Positions 46,502 through 55,241 of a stretch of DNA of 64,000 bases are shown in pieces (position 1 is the stretch's first letter; each line of letters starts with the position of its first letter). A program made the position numbers and the translations under genes. The notes beneath the pieces were generated by a model, which worked only from the letters and a program-made list of their open reading frames with translations, had not been told where the DNA came from and ran no database searches. The stretch spans positions 22,266 through 86,265 of the forward strand of contig CANLNM010000010.1 in assembly GCA_947492475.1 (NCBI GenBank), read 5' to 3'. Source of the stretch: an uncultured Paracoccaceae bacterium. GTDB lineage: Bacteria > Pseudomonadota > Alphaproteobacteria > Rhodobacterales > Rhodobacteraceae.

Positions 46502-47898
46502 AGCAACACCATTGCGGCCAGCCCCAGAAAGGCAAAGAAACCAACGACATCCGTGACCGTTGTCACAAACGCACCTGATGCCAGCGCCGGGTCAATTTTC
46601 AATTTTTCAAGCGCCACCGGGATGATTGTCCCGGCCAGGCCAGCAATCACCAGATTGACGACCATGGCGACGCCAATGACCACCCCCAGCATGGGCGCGC
46701 CAAACCAGATCATGCCAACAATGCCCATCACAATCGCAAAGATCAGCCCGTTGACCAGCCCGACCATCACTTCGCGGCGGATCACGCGCCAGACGTTGGA
46801 TCCGGTCAAATCCTTCGTGGCGATGGCGCGCACGGCCACGGTCAGGGATTGGGTGCCCGCATTGCCGCCCATGGACGCCACAATCGGCATCAATACCGCC
46901 AAGGCCACAAACCCGGCAATCACCGCTTCGAATTGGGCAATCACCAATGAAGCAAGGATCGCGGTGACCAAATTGACCGCCAACCAAGGAAAGCGCCGCC
47001 CGACTGTGTCCCAGACCCGATCTGACAGCGACCCGTCGCCAACACCGGCAAGCCGCAGAATGTCTTCTTCGTGTTCTTCGTCCAGAACCACCATCGCATC
47101 ATCGATGGTAATCACACCCACCAGCCGGTCATTTTCATCCACAACCGGGGCGGAAATCAGGTGGTATTGATTGAACGCATAGGCCACTTCGCCTTCGTCC
47201 TGATCCACGGGAATGGTTTGAAATACCTCTTCTTTGATATCCGTCAGCTTGACGTCTCGATGGGACCCCAGCAACCGACCCAGGGTGACATTGCCAATGG
47301 GCTTCATCCGGGGATCAACCAGAATGACGTGGTAAAATTGTTCGGGCAATTCGTCGGTTTGTTCGCGCAGAAAATCAATGGTTTCGCCGACGCTCCAGTG
47401 ATCTGGCGCGCGCACGACCTCCACTTGCATCAAGCGTCCGGCGGATTCCTCGGGATAGGCCAGGGATTTTTCAACCGCGACCCGGTCCAACGGTTCCAGA
47501 TGTTCCAGCACCGCCTCTTGCTGGGTTTCGTCCAGATCTTCGAGCAGATCAACGACGTCATCGCTTTCCAGATCACGGACCGCTTCGGCCAGTTGATCGG
47601 GGTTCAGCGCATCCAGAACTTCTTCGCGCAGGGATTCATCCAGCTCTGACAGAACGTCCCCTTCCAGGGTGCTCTTCATCAGGCCAAGCAGGTCGGCGCG
47701 GTGTTTTTCGTCGGTTTGTTCGATGACATCGGCGATGTCGGCCGCGTGCAGCGGTTCAAACAGTGCGGCCAATGCCAGCGAATCACGATCTTTGACGGCT
47801 GATTTAACCTCATCCATCAAATCGCGGCTTAGGGCATATGAAACATCGTCTGTTTCTTCATAATCGGGTGGGGGATTTTCCGCGAAATTGTCCGCCAT
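46498..47898 (-). CDS. mgtE: Magnesium transporter MgtE
   Basis: A 466-residue inner membrane Mg2+ channel. N-terminal superhelical MgtE_N domain (about 40-140: LHAADIADVIEQ, LDALNPDQLAEAVRDLESDDVVDLLEDLDE), two CBS domains (about 145-275, with LVGVITIDDAMVV), and a C-terminal five-helix membrane domain with GGNAGTQSLTVAVRAIA, the Mg2+ pore signature. The cytosolic domains close the channel when Mg2+ is high. It lies first in an mgtE / cyclo-ligase transcript. Confidence 0.96.
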   Translation of the reverse strand: MADNFAENPPPDYEETDDVSYALSRDLMDEVKSAVKDRDSLALAALFEPLHAADIADVIEQTDEKHRADLLGLMKSTLEGDVLSELDESLREEVLDALNPDQLAEAVRDLESDDVVDLLEDLDETQQEAVLEHLEPLDRVAVEKSLAYPEESAGRLMQVEVVRAPDHWSVGETIDFLREQTDELPEQFYHVILVDPRMKPIGNVTLGRLLGSHRDVKLTDIKEEVFQTIPVDQDEGEVAYAFNQYHLISAPVVDENDRLVGVITIDDAMVVLDEEHEEDILRLAGVGDGSLSDRVWDTVGRRFPWLAVNLVTAILASLVIAQFEAVIAGFVALAVLMPIVASMGGNAGTQSLTVAVRAIATKDLTGSNVWRVIRREVMVGLVNGLIFAIVMGIVGMIWFGAPMLGVVIGVAMVVNLVIAGLAGTIIPVALEKLKIDPALASGAFVTTVTDVVGFFAFLGLAAMVLL

Positions 47899-48022
47899 GT
47901 GATCGCCCCCTATCTGCCTATCGCGTTGCGGCGCAGCATAGAGGATTGCAACGCTACGGCAAGCGTTGAGCCCCCCCCCGGCGACGATTTACGCCCCAGT
48001 TTAAACCCCCTAAGATGGTTGG

Positions 48023-49324
48023 ATGAATGAACATCTGATCCTTGGCCAGACCTTGCGGTTTTCTGGCGACCCGTTTGACGCACCGTTTGAAGCCGTGACC
48101 CATATTTCCACATCTGGTGCGGTGTTGGTGCGCGATGGGCGCATTGCAGAATTGGGCGAGGCACAAACCCTGCGCCAGAAATATCCGCAAATCCCGGTGA
48201 CGGATTATGGGTCCGACCTGATCACCGCCGGGTTTGTGGATGCCCACATGCATTATCCCCAAACGGCGATGATTGCGTCCTGGGGCAAACGGCTGATTGA
48301 TTGGCTGAACACCTATACATTCCCAGAAGAGATGCGTTTTGCTGATCCCGATTACGCCGCTGACATTGCCGGGCGGACGCTGGATCTGGCGCTGGCCCAT
48401 GGGACAACGACGCTGACGTCGTTTTGCACGATCCATCCGCAATCGGTGGATGCGTTGTTTCACGCGGGGGACATGCGCGGCATGGCGGTGGTTGCGGGCA
48501 AAACCTGTATGGATCGCAACGCGCCAGACGGTCTGCGCGATGATGCGAAATCGGCCTATGATGACAGCAAAACGTTGATAGAGCGCTGGCATGGGACGGG
48601 CCGTGCGACCTATGCGATCACGCCGCGGTTTTCGCCCACATCCACGCCGGATCAACTGCGCGCATTGGGGGATTTGTGGGCCGAACATCCTGATTGTCTG
48701 ATGCAAACCCATCTCAGCGAGCAGGTCGATGAAATTGACTGGGTGCGCGGGCTATATCCAGATGCGCGTGATTATCTGGACACTTACGAAGCCTTTGGTT
48801 TGCTTGGACAAAAGGGGCTTTATGGGCATGCGATCCATCTGGAGGCGCGTGAATTGGACCGCCTGTCTGAACTGGGCGCTGGCGTGGTGCATTGCCCCAC
48901 ATCCAACACGTTCATTGGGTCGGGGCTGTTTGATATGGCCGGCCTAAAGGCACGCCAAATCCCGGTTGGTTTGGCCACGGATACGGGCGGCGGATCCAGT
49001 TTTTCGATGCTGCGCACCATGGCTGCGGCCTATGAAATCGCGCAATTGCGTCACGTGCCCCTGCATCCAGCGCAATTGATGTGGCTCGCTACCGAAGGAT
49101 CGGCACAGACATTGCACAAAGCGGGCGAAATCGGGTCACTGAATGTAGGGGCGATGGCGGATATCACCGTGTTGAACCTGCAATCCACACCCGCGATCGC
49201 CCAACGCAGCACCCGTGCCACTGATCTATGGGAGGCATTGTTCCCAACCATTATGATGGGGGATGACCGGGCCATTCGCGATGTCTGGATCGCCGGAAAC
49301 CGGCATCAGCCGCGGTCGGCTTAA
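48023..49324 (+). CDS. guaD: Guanine deaminase GuaD
   Basis: Zinc amidohydrolase of 433 residues that converts guanine to xanthine. Metal-site motifs are visible: GFVDAHMHYPQ, the LMQTHLSEQVDEI histidine, GLYGHAIHLE, VVHCPTSNTFIGSGLF and GLATDTGGGSSFSML. RAMANATGS-like features of the family agree; the CPTSNTFIG and GLATDTGGG forms are typical of GuaD. It is divergent from mgtE with 124 bp between and lies close to a second purine deaminase (49814-51151). Confidence 0.94.
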   Translation: MNEHLILGQTLRFSGDPFDAPFEAVTHISTSGAVLVRDGRIAELGEAQTLRQKYPQIPVTDYGSDLITAGFVDAHMHYPQTAMIASWGKRLIDWLNTYTFPEEMRFADPDYAADIAGRTLDLALAHGTTTLTSFCTIHPQSVDALFHAGDMRGMAVVAGKTCMDRNAPDGLRDDAKSAYDDSKTLIERWHGTGRATYAITPRFSPTSTPDQLRALGDLWAEHPDCLMQTHLSEQVDEIDWVRGLYPDARDYLDTYEAFGLLGQKGLYGHAIHLEARELDRLSELGAGVVHCPTSNTFIGSGLFDMAGLKARQIPVGLATDTGGGSSFSMLRTMAAAYEIAQLRHVPLHPAQLMWLATEGSAQTLHKAGEIGSLNVGAMADITVLNLQSTPAIAQRSTRATDLWEALFPTIMMGDDRAIRDVWIAGNRHQPRSA

Positions 49325-49795
49325 TCAGCAGCCATTGGCAAAAACCATCACACGGTAGGACCCGCTGACGCCATATCCATATTGCGTGACATTGCGGTTC
49401 AGGAGGTTGCGCTGATGGCCGGGGCTGTTGGTCCAGGCCTGCATGGCCTGCGCCTCAGAACTGTAACCGCCGGATATGTTTTCGGCGCCATGTCCACCAA
49501 AACAATAGCCCGTATCCCGAATACGGCGGCTAAAATTCGACCCACCAGAACCGGTATGAGACAACGTATCGGTCTGGGCCATATAGGCCGCGTGACCAGC
49601 CGCTGCACGATCCAATGCCGCATTACGCGTCAATGCCCCCAGCCCATTGGACGCACGATAGGCATTCAGGCTCTGCCCAATCGAGGACGTATCCGGAATG
49701 GCGGCGTTTGACGCACTGGATGATCCGGTTTGCGATGTGGTCACACAGGCGGTTAGGGCGGCGCAGGTCAGAATGGCGGCAAGTGCGGCTTTCAT
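49325..49795 (-). CDS. CAP-domain lipoprotein
   Basis: A 156-residue exported protein with a lipobox LTAC, lipid at Cys17. The CAP (SCP/PR-1) domain shows LNAYRASNGLGALTRNAALDRAAAGHAAYMA and the SHTGSGGSNFSRRIRDTGY, GAENISGG and WTNSPGHQRNLLN motifs, which hold the conserved His and Glu. The function of bacterial CAP proteins is mostly unknown; a cell-surface role is likely. An aspartate-free CAP cavity does not tell the ligand. Its stop adjoins the guaD stop on the other strand. Confidence 0.88.
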   Translation of the reverse strand: MKAALAAILTCAALTACVTTSQTGSSSASNAAIPDTSSIGQSLNAYRASNGLGALTRNAALDRAAAGHAAYMAQTDTLSHTGSGGSNFSRRIRDTGYCFGGHGAENISGGYSSEAQAMQAWTNSPGHQRNLLNRNVTQYGYGVSGSYRVMVFANGC

Positions 49796-49813
49796 TGGGG
49801 GATCTCCGTTTGG

Positions 49814-51151
49814 CTAGTCCACCAAAGCATGGGCCAGTGTGTTGGTGCGGTCAATGATCGCGTGTTCTGACGCTGTTTTTAGCACGCCGTCGCGCACGAT
49901 TTGGCGTCCCTCGACCAACAAATCCCGCACCTTTCGCGGACCGGATAATAGCATCGCCGCTTTGTCCCATGATCCGGCGGCTTCGATCCCGGTGGTGTCC
50001 CAGATGGCAATATCGGCGCGTTTTCCCACCATCAATCGGCCGCAATCCGGACGGTTCAACACGTCAGCCCCCCCGCGCGTGGCGATTTCCAGCGCTTCGC
50101 GGGATGACATGCTGTCGGCCCCGCCTGCGACGCGCTGCAACAGCATGGTTTGGCGGGCTTCATCCATCAAATTGGCCATGTCATTGCTGGCCGATCCATC
50201 CACGCCCAACCCCACATTCACACCGGCATCCCGCATGGCGCGCACCGGCGCAATGCCGGATCCAAGCCGACAGTTGGAACAGGGGCAATGGGCAACACCA
50301 GTGCCTGTTTTGGCAAATAGATCAATCTCTTGGCCGTCCAGTTTCACGCAATGCGCATGCCAGACATCATCCCCGACCCAGCCCAAATCTTGGGCATATT
50401 GACCGGGGCGACAGCCGAATTTTTCCAATGAATAGGCAATGTCTTCGTCGTTTTCAGCCAAATGCGTGTGCAGCATCACGCCTTTGTCGCGTGCCAATAG
50501 TGCTGCATCCCGCATTAGATCGCGGCTGACGGAAAATGGCGAACAGGGGGCCAGACCAACCCGGCACATGGACCCTTCGGATGGGTCATGGAACTGATCC
50601 ACGACGCGGATACTGTCGTTTAGGATGTCACACTCTGCCTCGACCAAGGCATCCGGTGGCAGGCCACCATCGCTGACCCCAATCGACATCGCCCCGCGGG
50701 TTGGATGGAACCGCAACCCGATATCGGCGGCGGCGGCGATTGTGTCATCCAGCCGCGATCCGTTGGGATAGAGATACAGATGATCAGATGTCAGCGAACA
50801 GCCCGACAGGGCCAATTCGGCCAGCCCCAATTGGGCGGACACATACATTTCCTCAGGCCCAAAGCGCGACCAAATCGGATACAGCGCCTGCAACCAGCCA
50901 AATAACAGCGCATTTTGGCCACCGGGCACGGCACGGGTCAGGGATTGATATAAATGATGATGCGTGTTGACCAAACCGGGCGTCACAAAACAGCCGCGCG
51001 CATGGATGATTTCCGCATCCGGGGCATGTAAATTAGGGCCAATCGCCTTGATCACGCCACCTGACACATGAATGTCGGCATCCGTCAATTCGCGCCGCGT
51101 GTCATCCATCGTCAAAATGGTCTGCGCGCCCTGAATAAGCCAGTCCGTCAT
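49814..51151 (-). CDS. 8-oxoguanine deaminase (amidohydrolase)
   Basis: Amidohydrolase of 445 residues in the 8-oxoguanine deaminase / hydroxydechloroatrazine hydrolase-like group. The metal site reads GLVNTHHHLYQSLTRAVPG, LHTHLAENDED, VWHAHCVKLDG and GLGVDGSASNDMANL; LYQSLTR and the SASNDM segment are those of the 8-oxoguanine deaminases. The ATG at 51151 follows AGGAGGACGTCG. An open frame runs upstream to 51217 but lacks a site. It shares the locus with guaD, suggesting coordinated purine breakdown. Confidence 0.85.
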   Translation of the reverse strand: MTDWLIQGAQTILTMDDTRRELTDADIHVSGGVIKAIGPNLHAPDAEIIHARGCFVTPGLVNTHHHLYQSLTRAVPGGQNALLFGWLQALYPIWSRFGPEEMYVSAQLGLAELALSGCSLTSDHLYLYPNGSRLDDTIAAAADIGLRFHPTRGAMSIGVSDGGLPPDALVEAECDILNDSIRVVDQFHDPSEGSMCRVGLAPCSPFSVSRDLMRDAALLARDKGVMLHTHLAENDEDIAYSLEKFGCRPGQYAQDLGWVGDDVWHAHCVKLDGQEIDLFAKTGTGVAHCPCSNCRLGSGIAPVRAMRDAGVNVGLGVDGSASNDMANLMDEARQTMLLQRVAGGADSMSSREALEIATRGGADVLNRPDCGRLMVGKRADIAIWDTTGIEAAGSWDKAAMLLSGPRKVRDLLVEGRQIVRDGVLKTASEHAIIDRTNTLAHALVD

Positions 51152-51335
51152 CGACGTCCTCCTTCCCTTTCGGTGAACAATGGACGCCGCCAGAAAGGGA
51201 AAGGACGCGAGCGCCATCCTAGGCTAACGCACCGCACGCATGGGTCAAGGCAGAACCGCTTGCAGGGACCCCGGCCGATGCAGTACTAAACCCCGAACTC
51301 AAATTCGCCCGAACTCAAATTCGTAGGAGCATCCC

Positions 51336-52076
51336 ATGGCAGGCCATAGTAAATGGGCAAACATTCAGCACCGCAAAGGCCGTCAGGACAAATTGCGGTC
51401 CAAGCTGTTTTCGAAACTGTCCAAAGAAATCACCGTGGCCGCCAAAATGGGCGACCCGGATCCGGAAAATAACCCGCGTTTGCGCATGGCTGTCAAAGAA
51501 GCCAAATCCAATTCTGTCCCCAAGGACGTGATCGACCGCGCGATTAAAAAATCTGCCGCCGGAGAAGGCGACGATTACGAAGAAATCCGCTATGAAGGTT
51601 ATGGCCCCAACGGCGTGGCGGTGATCGTCGAAGCGATGACCGACAACCGCAACCGCACTGCGTCCACTGTGCGGTCCACGTTTACCAAAAACGGTGGCAA
51701 TCTGGGGGAAACCGGGTCGGTTGGGTTCATGTTCAACCGCACGGGTCAGATCACCTATCCGGCGGATGTGGGCGACGATGACACGGTCATGATGGCCGCA
51801 TTAGAAGCGGGTGCCGACGACGTCGAAAGCAGCGAAGAAGGCCATGTGATTTTCTGCGAAGGCACTGAATTACATGCAGTTTCCACCGCGCTTGAGGCGG
51901 AACTGGGTGAATCTGAATCAACCAAGCTGATCTGGAAGCCAAACATCACCACCGAAATGGACCTGACAGGCATGGAAAAGCTGATGAAGCTGATCGATGC
52001 GCTGGAAGACGACGATGACGTCCAGACCGTGACCACGAATTTCGAAGCCTCAGACGAAGTTCTGTCGCAGCTTTAA
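51336..52076 (+). CDS. yebC: YebC/PmpR family protein
   Basis: A 246-residue protein of the TACO1/YebC family, starting with the typical [18 protein letters not shown]. The central [23 protein letters not shown] and [21 protein letters not shown] segments are family signatures. Members have been proposed as transcription regulators or to help translation of proline-rich stretches. Ribosome binding site TAGGAGCATCCC. In other bacteria the gene is often next to ruvC; here it is far from it. A terminator follows. Confidence 0.96.
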   Translation: MAGHSKWANIQHRKGRQDKLRSKLFSKLSKEITVAAKMGDPDPENNPRLRMAVKEAKSNSVPKDVIDRAIKKSAAGEGDDYEEIRYEGYGPNGVAVIVEAMTDNRNRTASTVRSTFTKNGGNLGETGSVGFMFNRTGQITYPADVGDDDTVMMAALEAGADDVESSEEGHVIFCEGTELHAVSTALEAELGESESTKLIWKPNITTEMDLTGMEKLMKLIDALEDDDDVQTVTTNFEASDEVLSQL

Positions 52077-52094
52077 TTTGAGCTTGTTGAATTA

Positions 52095-52124
52095 AAAACG
52101 ACCTCGCATCCGCGGGGGCGTTTT
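52095..52124 (+). terminator. yebC terminator
   Basis: AAAACG and CGTTTT form the base of a 13-base stem with one mismatch (arms 52095-52107 and 52112-52124), a four-base loop and TTTT at the 3' side. It lies 18 bp after the yebC stop. Confidence 0.75.
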
Positions 52125-52452
52125 GCGTTTGGGGGCAGTGTACAGCGCCCCTTCAGGTCAGGTCTGTGGGTTATTTGACTTAAGCAATTTGCAAATCTGA
52201 TCTAAACTAGACTTTTGTTTTGGGTTGATCAAAGGTCCACTGAGCTGACGAATGGTGAATTCGCTGCGTCGGCACTGATGATCGCTACGGCGAAACCCCA
52301 GAATACACACACGTGTTGCGCTATGCATGGATTATGCAATTGATTTACGCGCCATCCCAATCCGTTGGCTTTGCTAACATCTCCATACCCATTCAAAATG
52401 TCTTAACATAGGCTCCACTCGGGAATAAAAGCAGTTCTAGCAAGGCGTCTGT
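52125..52452. other. AT-rich non-coding stretch with a possible gene remnant
   Basis: About 330 bp without a normal gene. A frame at 52277-52408 reads DDRYGETPEYTHVLRYAWIM and continues for about 24 more codons to a TAG, with coding-like composition, but a TGA lies at 52256-52258 in the same frame and no start or site is seen. It may be the end of a degraded gene. The rest looks like ordinary AT-rich spacer. Confidence 0.35.
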
Positions 52453-53037
52453 TCATTTTTTTAGCCGCTCCTCCATGGCTGCAAGCAAAAGCTTCGTACC
52501 TATCAGAATAATCTCAGTTTCCGGCAACACTACCGCCCCCGGTGTCACGTAGCGGGTACGGTATGGGCGGTCATATACAGTGTCCAAAATTCGCAAGTGA
52601 TCAAAGTAAACACGCCAACGATGCTCTGCGTCAGTTTCACCCTGTTCTGTCTGCCGTTTCTTGACTTCCTCTGGTACGGATAAGTGCGCCGTATTTGAAA
52701 AATGCAAGTTGATAAACTTGACCTCGTCAAATTGGGATCGAGCATCGAAATACGCATTGTAAGTGTTGTGTCTATATTTTCGCACTGCATTTGAGCTTTT
52801 CCCGCTCCCTCGAAGCATTGTCTTGAGAGTGAGCTCAGTCGCTAGACCGACTGTCTGCATGACCGGTCCGGGGTAGAACTGAGACTCGTGATGACGCTCT
52901 GAAAAATGCAAGATCTCACCGGCGTCTAAATAGGCGCGCGCCCACGACACCAAGCCCGAAACACTCATTTCATCTTCTAGACTGGTTTCGACTGGCCAGT
53001 CGGGGGCGAGGTCGATCGCGTCAGCAAATCCGGTCAC
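52453..53037 (-). CDS. HEPN-like domain protein (orphan)
   Basis: A 194-residue soluble protein with no clear family match. The central part, VGLATELTLKTMLRGSGKSS followed by RKYRHNTYNAYFDAR, resembles HEPN domains, in which an E-LLK helix is followed by a basic R-x(n)-H segment. HEPN proteins are often RNases or toxins; the RKYRH here could supply the Arg and His of the R-x4-6-H motif only in a shortened form. GTG at 53037 is assumed; ATG 52968 is an alternative. Base composition is lower in GC than the neighbours, with AT-rich DNA on both sides. No partner antitoxin or nucleotidyltransferase is adjacent. Confidence 0.5.
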   Translation of the reverse strand: MTGFADAIDLAPDWPVETSLEDEMSVSGLVSWARAYLDAGEILHFSERHHESQFYPGPVMQTVGLATELTLKTMLRGSGKSSNAVRKYRHNTYNAYFDARSQFDEVKFINLHFSNTAHLSVPEEVKKRQTEQGETDAEHRWRVYFDHLRILDTVYDRPYRTRYVTPGAVVLPETEIILIGTKLLLAAMEERLKK

Positions 53038-53212
53038 AATCAGAAATCCCTTTCTTTCACAGGTCTTTTCAAACCATTAACAACGAAGTTTCGCCCAAAA
53101 CGGCACCTAAGCCCTTTTATGTAAATTCCTAGGATTACCACATGAGGTAACGGTCATTCGTAAATCAAGCAGCATCCAACACTTTGGGCTCGAAGCTTAC
53201 GTTGCGGCACAA

Positions 53213-53740
53213 TCAGAGCAGGGCGCCGCGGGCTAGTTGGATCAGGTAGATCGACAGTGCACCGGCGAGGGGTAATCCCATGGGGAAGCGTTTGCCAGCG
53301 ACCCAGCTTTCCCATGTGGGGACCAGGTTTTTGATGGCAGTGGCGCGGGCGGTGCGGTGCACAACCAACCCGGCAATAAACGCGCCCGCCAGCAGTAGAA
53401 ACACAAATTGCAGATCGGATTTGGCGATAAAAGGCGAGGCGGCGGCGATGAATTTGGCATCCCCAGCCCCCATAATCCCGCCCGCGTTCAAAAACATCCC
53501 GATGATCAGCACAATCGGCAGATGCCCCAATTGCCACAGATAGGTTTCCCAAGACATCACAAACGGACCGATCAGGATGAACACCATCGCCATGGATTGC
53601 ACATTCCAATCGCGAATCTTCATGTATTTCATGTCGCTATAGGCCGTGTGCAGGCAAAGCGGCAGGATGAAGGGCAAAAACCAAAGCGCCGCAAGCGGCG
53701 GCATTGGTTCTGCCAACGGGGCGAAAAACTGCGCCATCAT
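53213..53740 (-). CDS. cpaA: Prepilin peptidase CpaA/TadV
   Basis: Membrane aspartic protease that cuts the Flp prepilin leader. About five helices. The two catalytic aspartates are Asp36 (AYSDMKYMKI) and Asp94 (GIMGAGDAKF, the GxGD motif). Length 175 is right for the short A24 family that lacks the methylase domain. It is the last gene of the tad locus in reading direction, 31 bp after the TPR gene. ATG at 53740 or 53737. Confidence 0.93.
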   Translation of the reverse strand: MMAQFFAPLAEPMPPLAALWFLPFILPLCLHTAYSDMKYMKIRDWNVQSMAMVFILIGPFVMSWETYLWQLGHLPIVLIIGMFLNAGGIMGAGDAKFIAAASPFIAKSDLQFVFLLLAGAFIAGLVVHRTARATAIKNLVPTWESWVAGKRFPMGLPLAGALSIYLIQLARGALL

Positions 53741-53771
53741 GTCAGATCAGACCTGTCTGCGGGGACCATGT

Positions 53772-54629
53772 TTAGTTGGTCACGTTGTCTTCTAGGGCGC
53801 GCAAGGACCGCACGGCGGCCTCAAAATGCTGAGGATGTGTGTCGATGGCTTCGCGCAACAGACCTTTGCCGGTGGACACATCGCCATGACGCACGGCGGC
53901 CAAGGCCAGAGTATGTAACAATTGCGCGCGTTCGGTCTGGGTCATGGGAATGACGGGCAGATCATAGTTGCGCTGGGCACCACGGGCCAAAACAAGGTTG
54001 TTTTTCGCGGTAAACAGCTGTGGATCATGACGAATGGCATCCACAAACAGACGTTCCGCGGCGGTATAATCGCCCCGTGTCAGATTGGAAAAACCCCAAT
54101 TGTTCAGAACGCCTGCTGGTTTGGTGGTCAGGCCAATGGCGGTTTCATAGAAACTGTCGGCGCGGTCCCAATCTTCGTTGCTGTCGGCGACCATTGCCTC
54201 TAGGCGATAACGCTTAAACGTTTCGTGGGTCGGGGGAATGGTGTTCAGCACGCCTTCGGCGTCTTCCCATTGATTGGCGCGGATCATGGCATCGGCCAGA
54301 TCAACACGGTCATCATTGTTGGCTTCTTCGTGATCCACCACGGCCTGCCATGCAGCCACCGCATCAGGGCCCCGGCTTGCGCGCACCATGGACGACGCCA
54401 AGCCACGCATCAGATCAATCCGTCCCGGATCATTGTTGCTGGCACGGGTGAAATAGGTGACGGCTTCATTGGGATCCGCAACCGTGAGCATCACGTCATT
54501 GAGGTTGCTTTCATCAACAACGTTCACGTCCTGCAGGGCGCGGTTAACTTGGGCTTCGCCGGATTGATCACAGGCGGACAGGGCAATTACCCCGGCAACG
54601 CCGATGGAAATAAGAAGGGGGTGGCGCAT
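53772..54629 (-). CDS. TPR lipoprotein of the tad locus (TadD-like)
   Basis: A 285-residue lipoprotein with lipidated Cys20 (VIALSAC). Tetratricopeptide-type helix pairs fill the rest (ANDAVTYF-like PNEAVTYFTRASNNDPGRIDLMRGLASSM, ADSFYETAIGLTTKPAGVLNNWGFSNLTRGDYTAAERLFVDA). TadD-like proteins are pilus assembly factors, thought to help the secretin reach the outer membrane. The ribosome binding site is AGGACGCAAAAC. It is the second of two TPR genes in this operon. Confidence 0.85.
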   Translation of the reverse strand: MRHPLLISIGVAGVIALSACDQSGEAQVNRALQDVNVVDESNLNDVMLTVADPNEAVTYFTRASNNDPGRIDLMRGLASSMVRASRGPDAVAAWQAVVDHEEANNDDRVDLADAMIRANQWEDAEGVLNTIPPTHETFKRYRLEAMVADSNEDWDRADSFYETAIGLTTKPAGVLNNWGFSNLTRGDYTAAERLFVDAIRHDPQLFTAKNNLVLARGAQRNYDLPVIPMTQTERAQLLHTLALAAVRHGDVSTGKGLLREAIDTHPQHFEAAVRSLRALEDNVTN

Positions 54630-54658
54630 GTTTTGCGTCCTTTACTGCTCTTGCCTCA

Positions 54659-55213
54659 CTACGGCACGGTCTGAAGCAGGAAATCCCCCGCACCACGTTG
54701 TACCAATCGGAACTCTTCGTTCTCATTGGTTTCACCGTAGTTAGGATCATCGTATTTTGCGAGTGCCAAGCGCAGATTGTCGCGAATCTGGTCGCTTTGA
54801 CCGCTATCCGTTGCAAAGGCGCGACGGAAAACCTCGACCGCTTCGCCAATTTTGCCGCGTTCCATCAGGATCACGCCCAAATTGTTCCATGCGGGCGCAA
54901 AGGTTGGGTCGGCTTCAACGGCGCGGCGCATCAGGGCTTCGGCTTGGCCCAAACGGCCCAATCGCAGGTTGGCCGATCCCAGTGCGGACAGCGTATCGAC
55001 GTTCAATCCCTGTTGGGCGGCGGCGCGGGTATACGCTTCTAGGGCGAGTTCATATTCGCCGTTGGCCATCATGCGGTGGCCGATTTCCAGCCCGTCCATT
55101 TCCATCAGGCCCGACACGCCCGGCGCAAAGGTTCCGTCCCCACGATTAAGGCCGTCCTGCGCGCAAGCGGCAAGAACGGCCAAAGTCAGTGTCATTCCGA
55201 TTAGTCGCATCAT
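54659..55213 (-). CDS. tadD: TPR lipoprotein TadD
   Basis: A short 184-residue lipoprotein: start MMRLIGMTLTLAVLAAC, lipidated Cys17 or 16 depending on which of the two first ATG codons is used. TPR units follow (HRMMANGEYELALEAYTRAAAQQGLNVDTLSALGSANLRLGRLGQAEALMRRAVEADPTFAPAWNNLG). This is the TadD-type pilotin candidate of the pilus. Start at ATG 55213; codons further upstream run into tadC. It begins 28 bp after the tadC stop. Confidence 0.88.
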   Translation of the reverse strand: MMRLIGMTLTLAVLAACAQDGLNRGDGTFAPGVSGLMEMDGLEIGHRMMANGEYELALEAYTRAAAQQGLNVDTLSALGSANLRLGRLGQAEALMRRAVEADPTFAPAWNNLGVILMERGKIGEAVEVFRRAFATDSGQSDQIRDNLRLALAKYDDPNYGETNENEEFRLVQRGAGDFLLQTVP

Positions 55214-55241
55214 TCGCCCATAGCTGAGGGCAAAATGCCCC

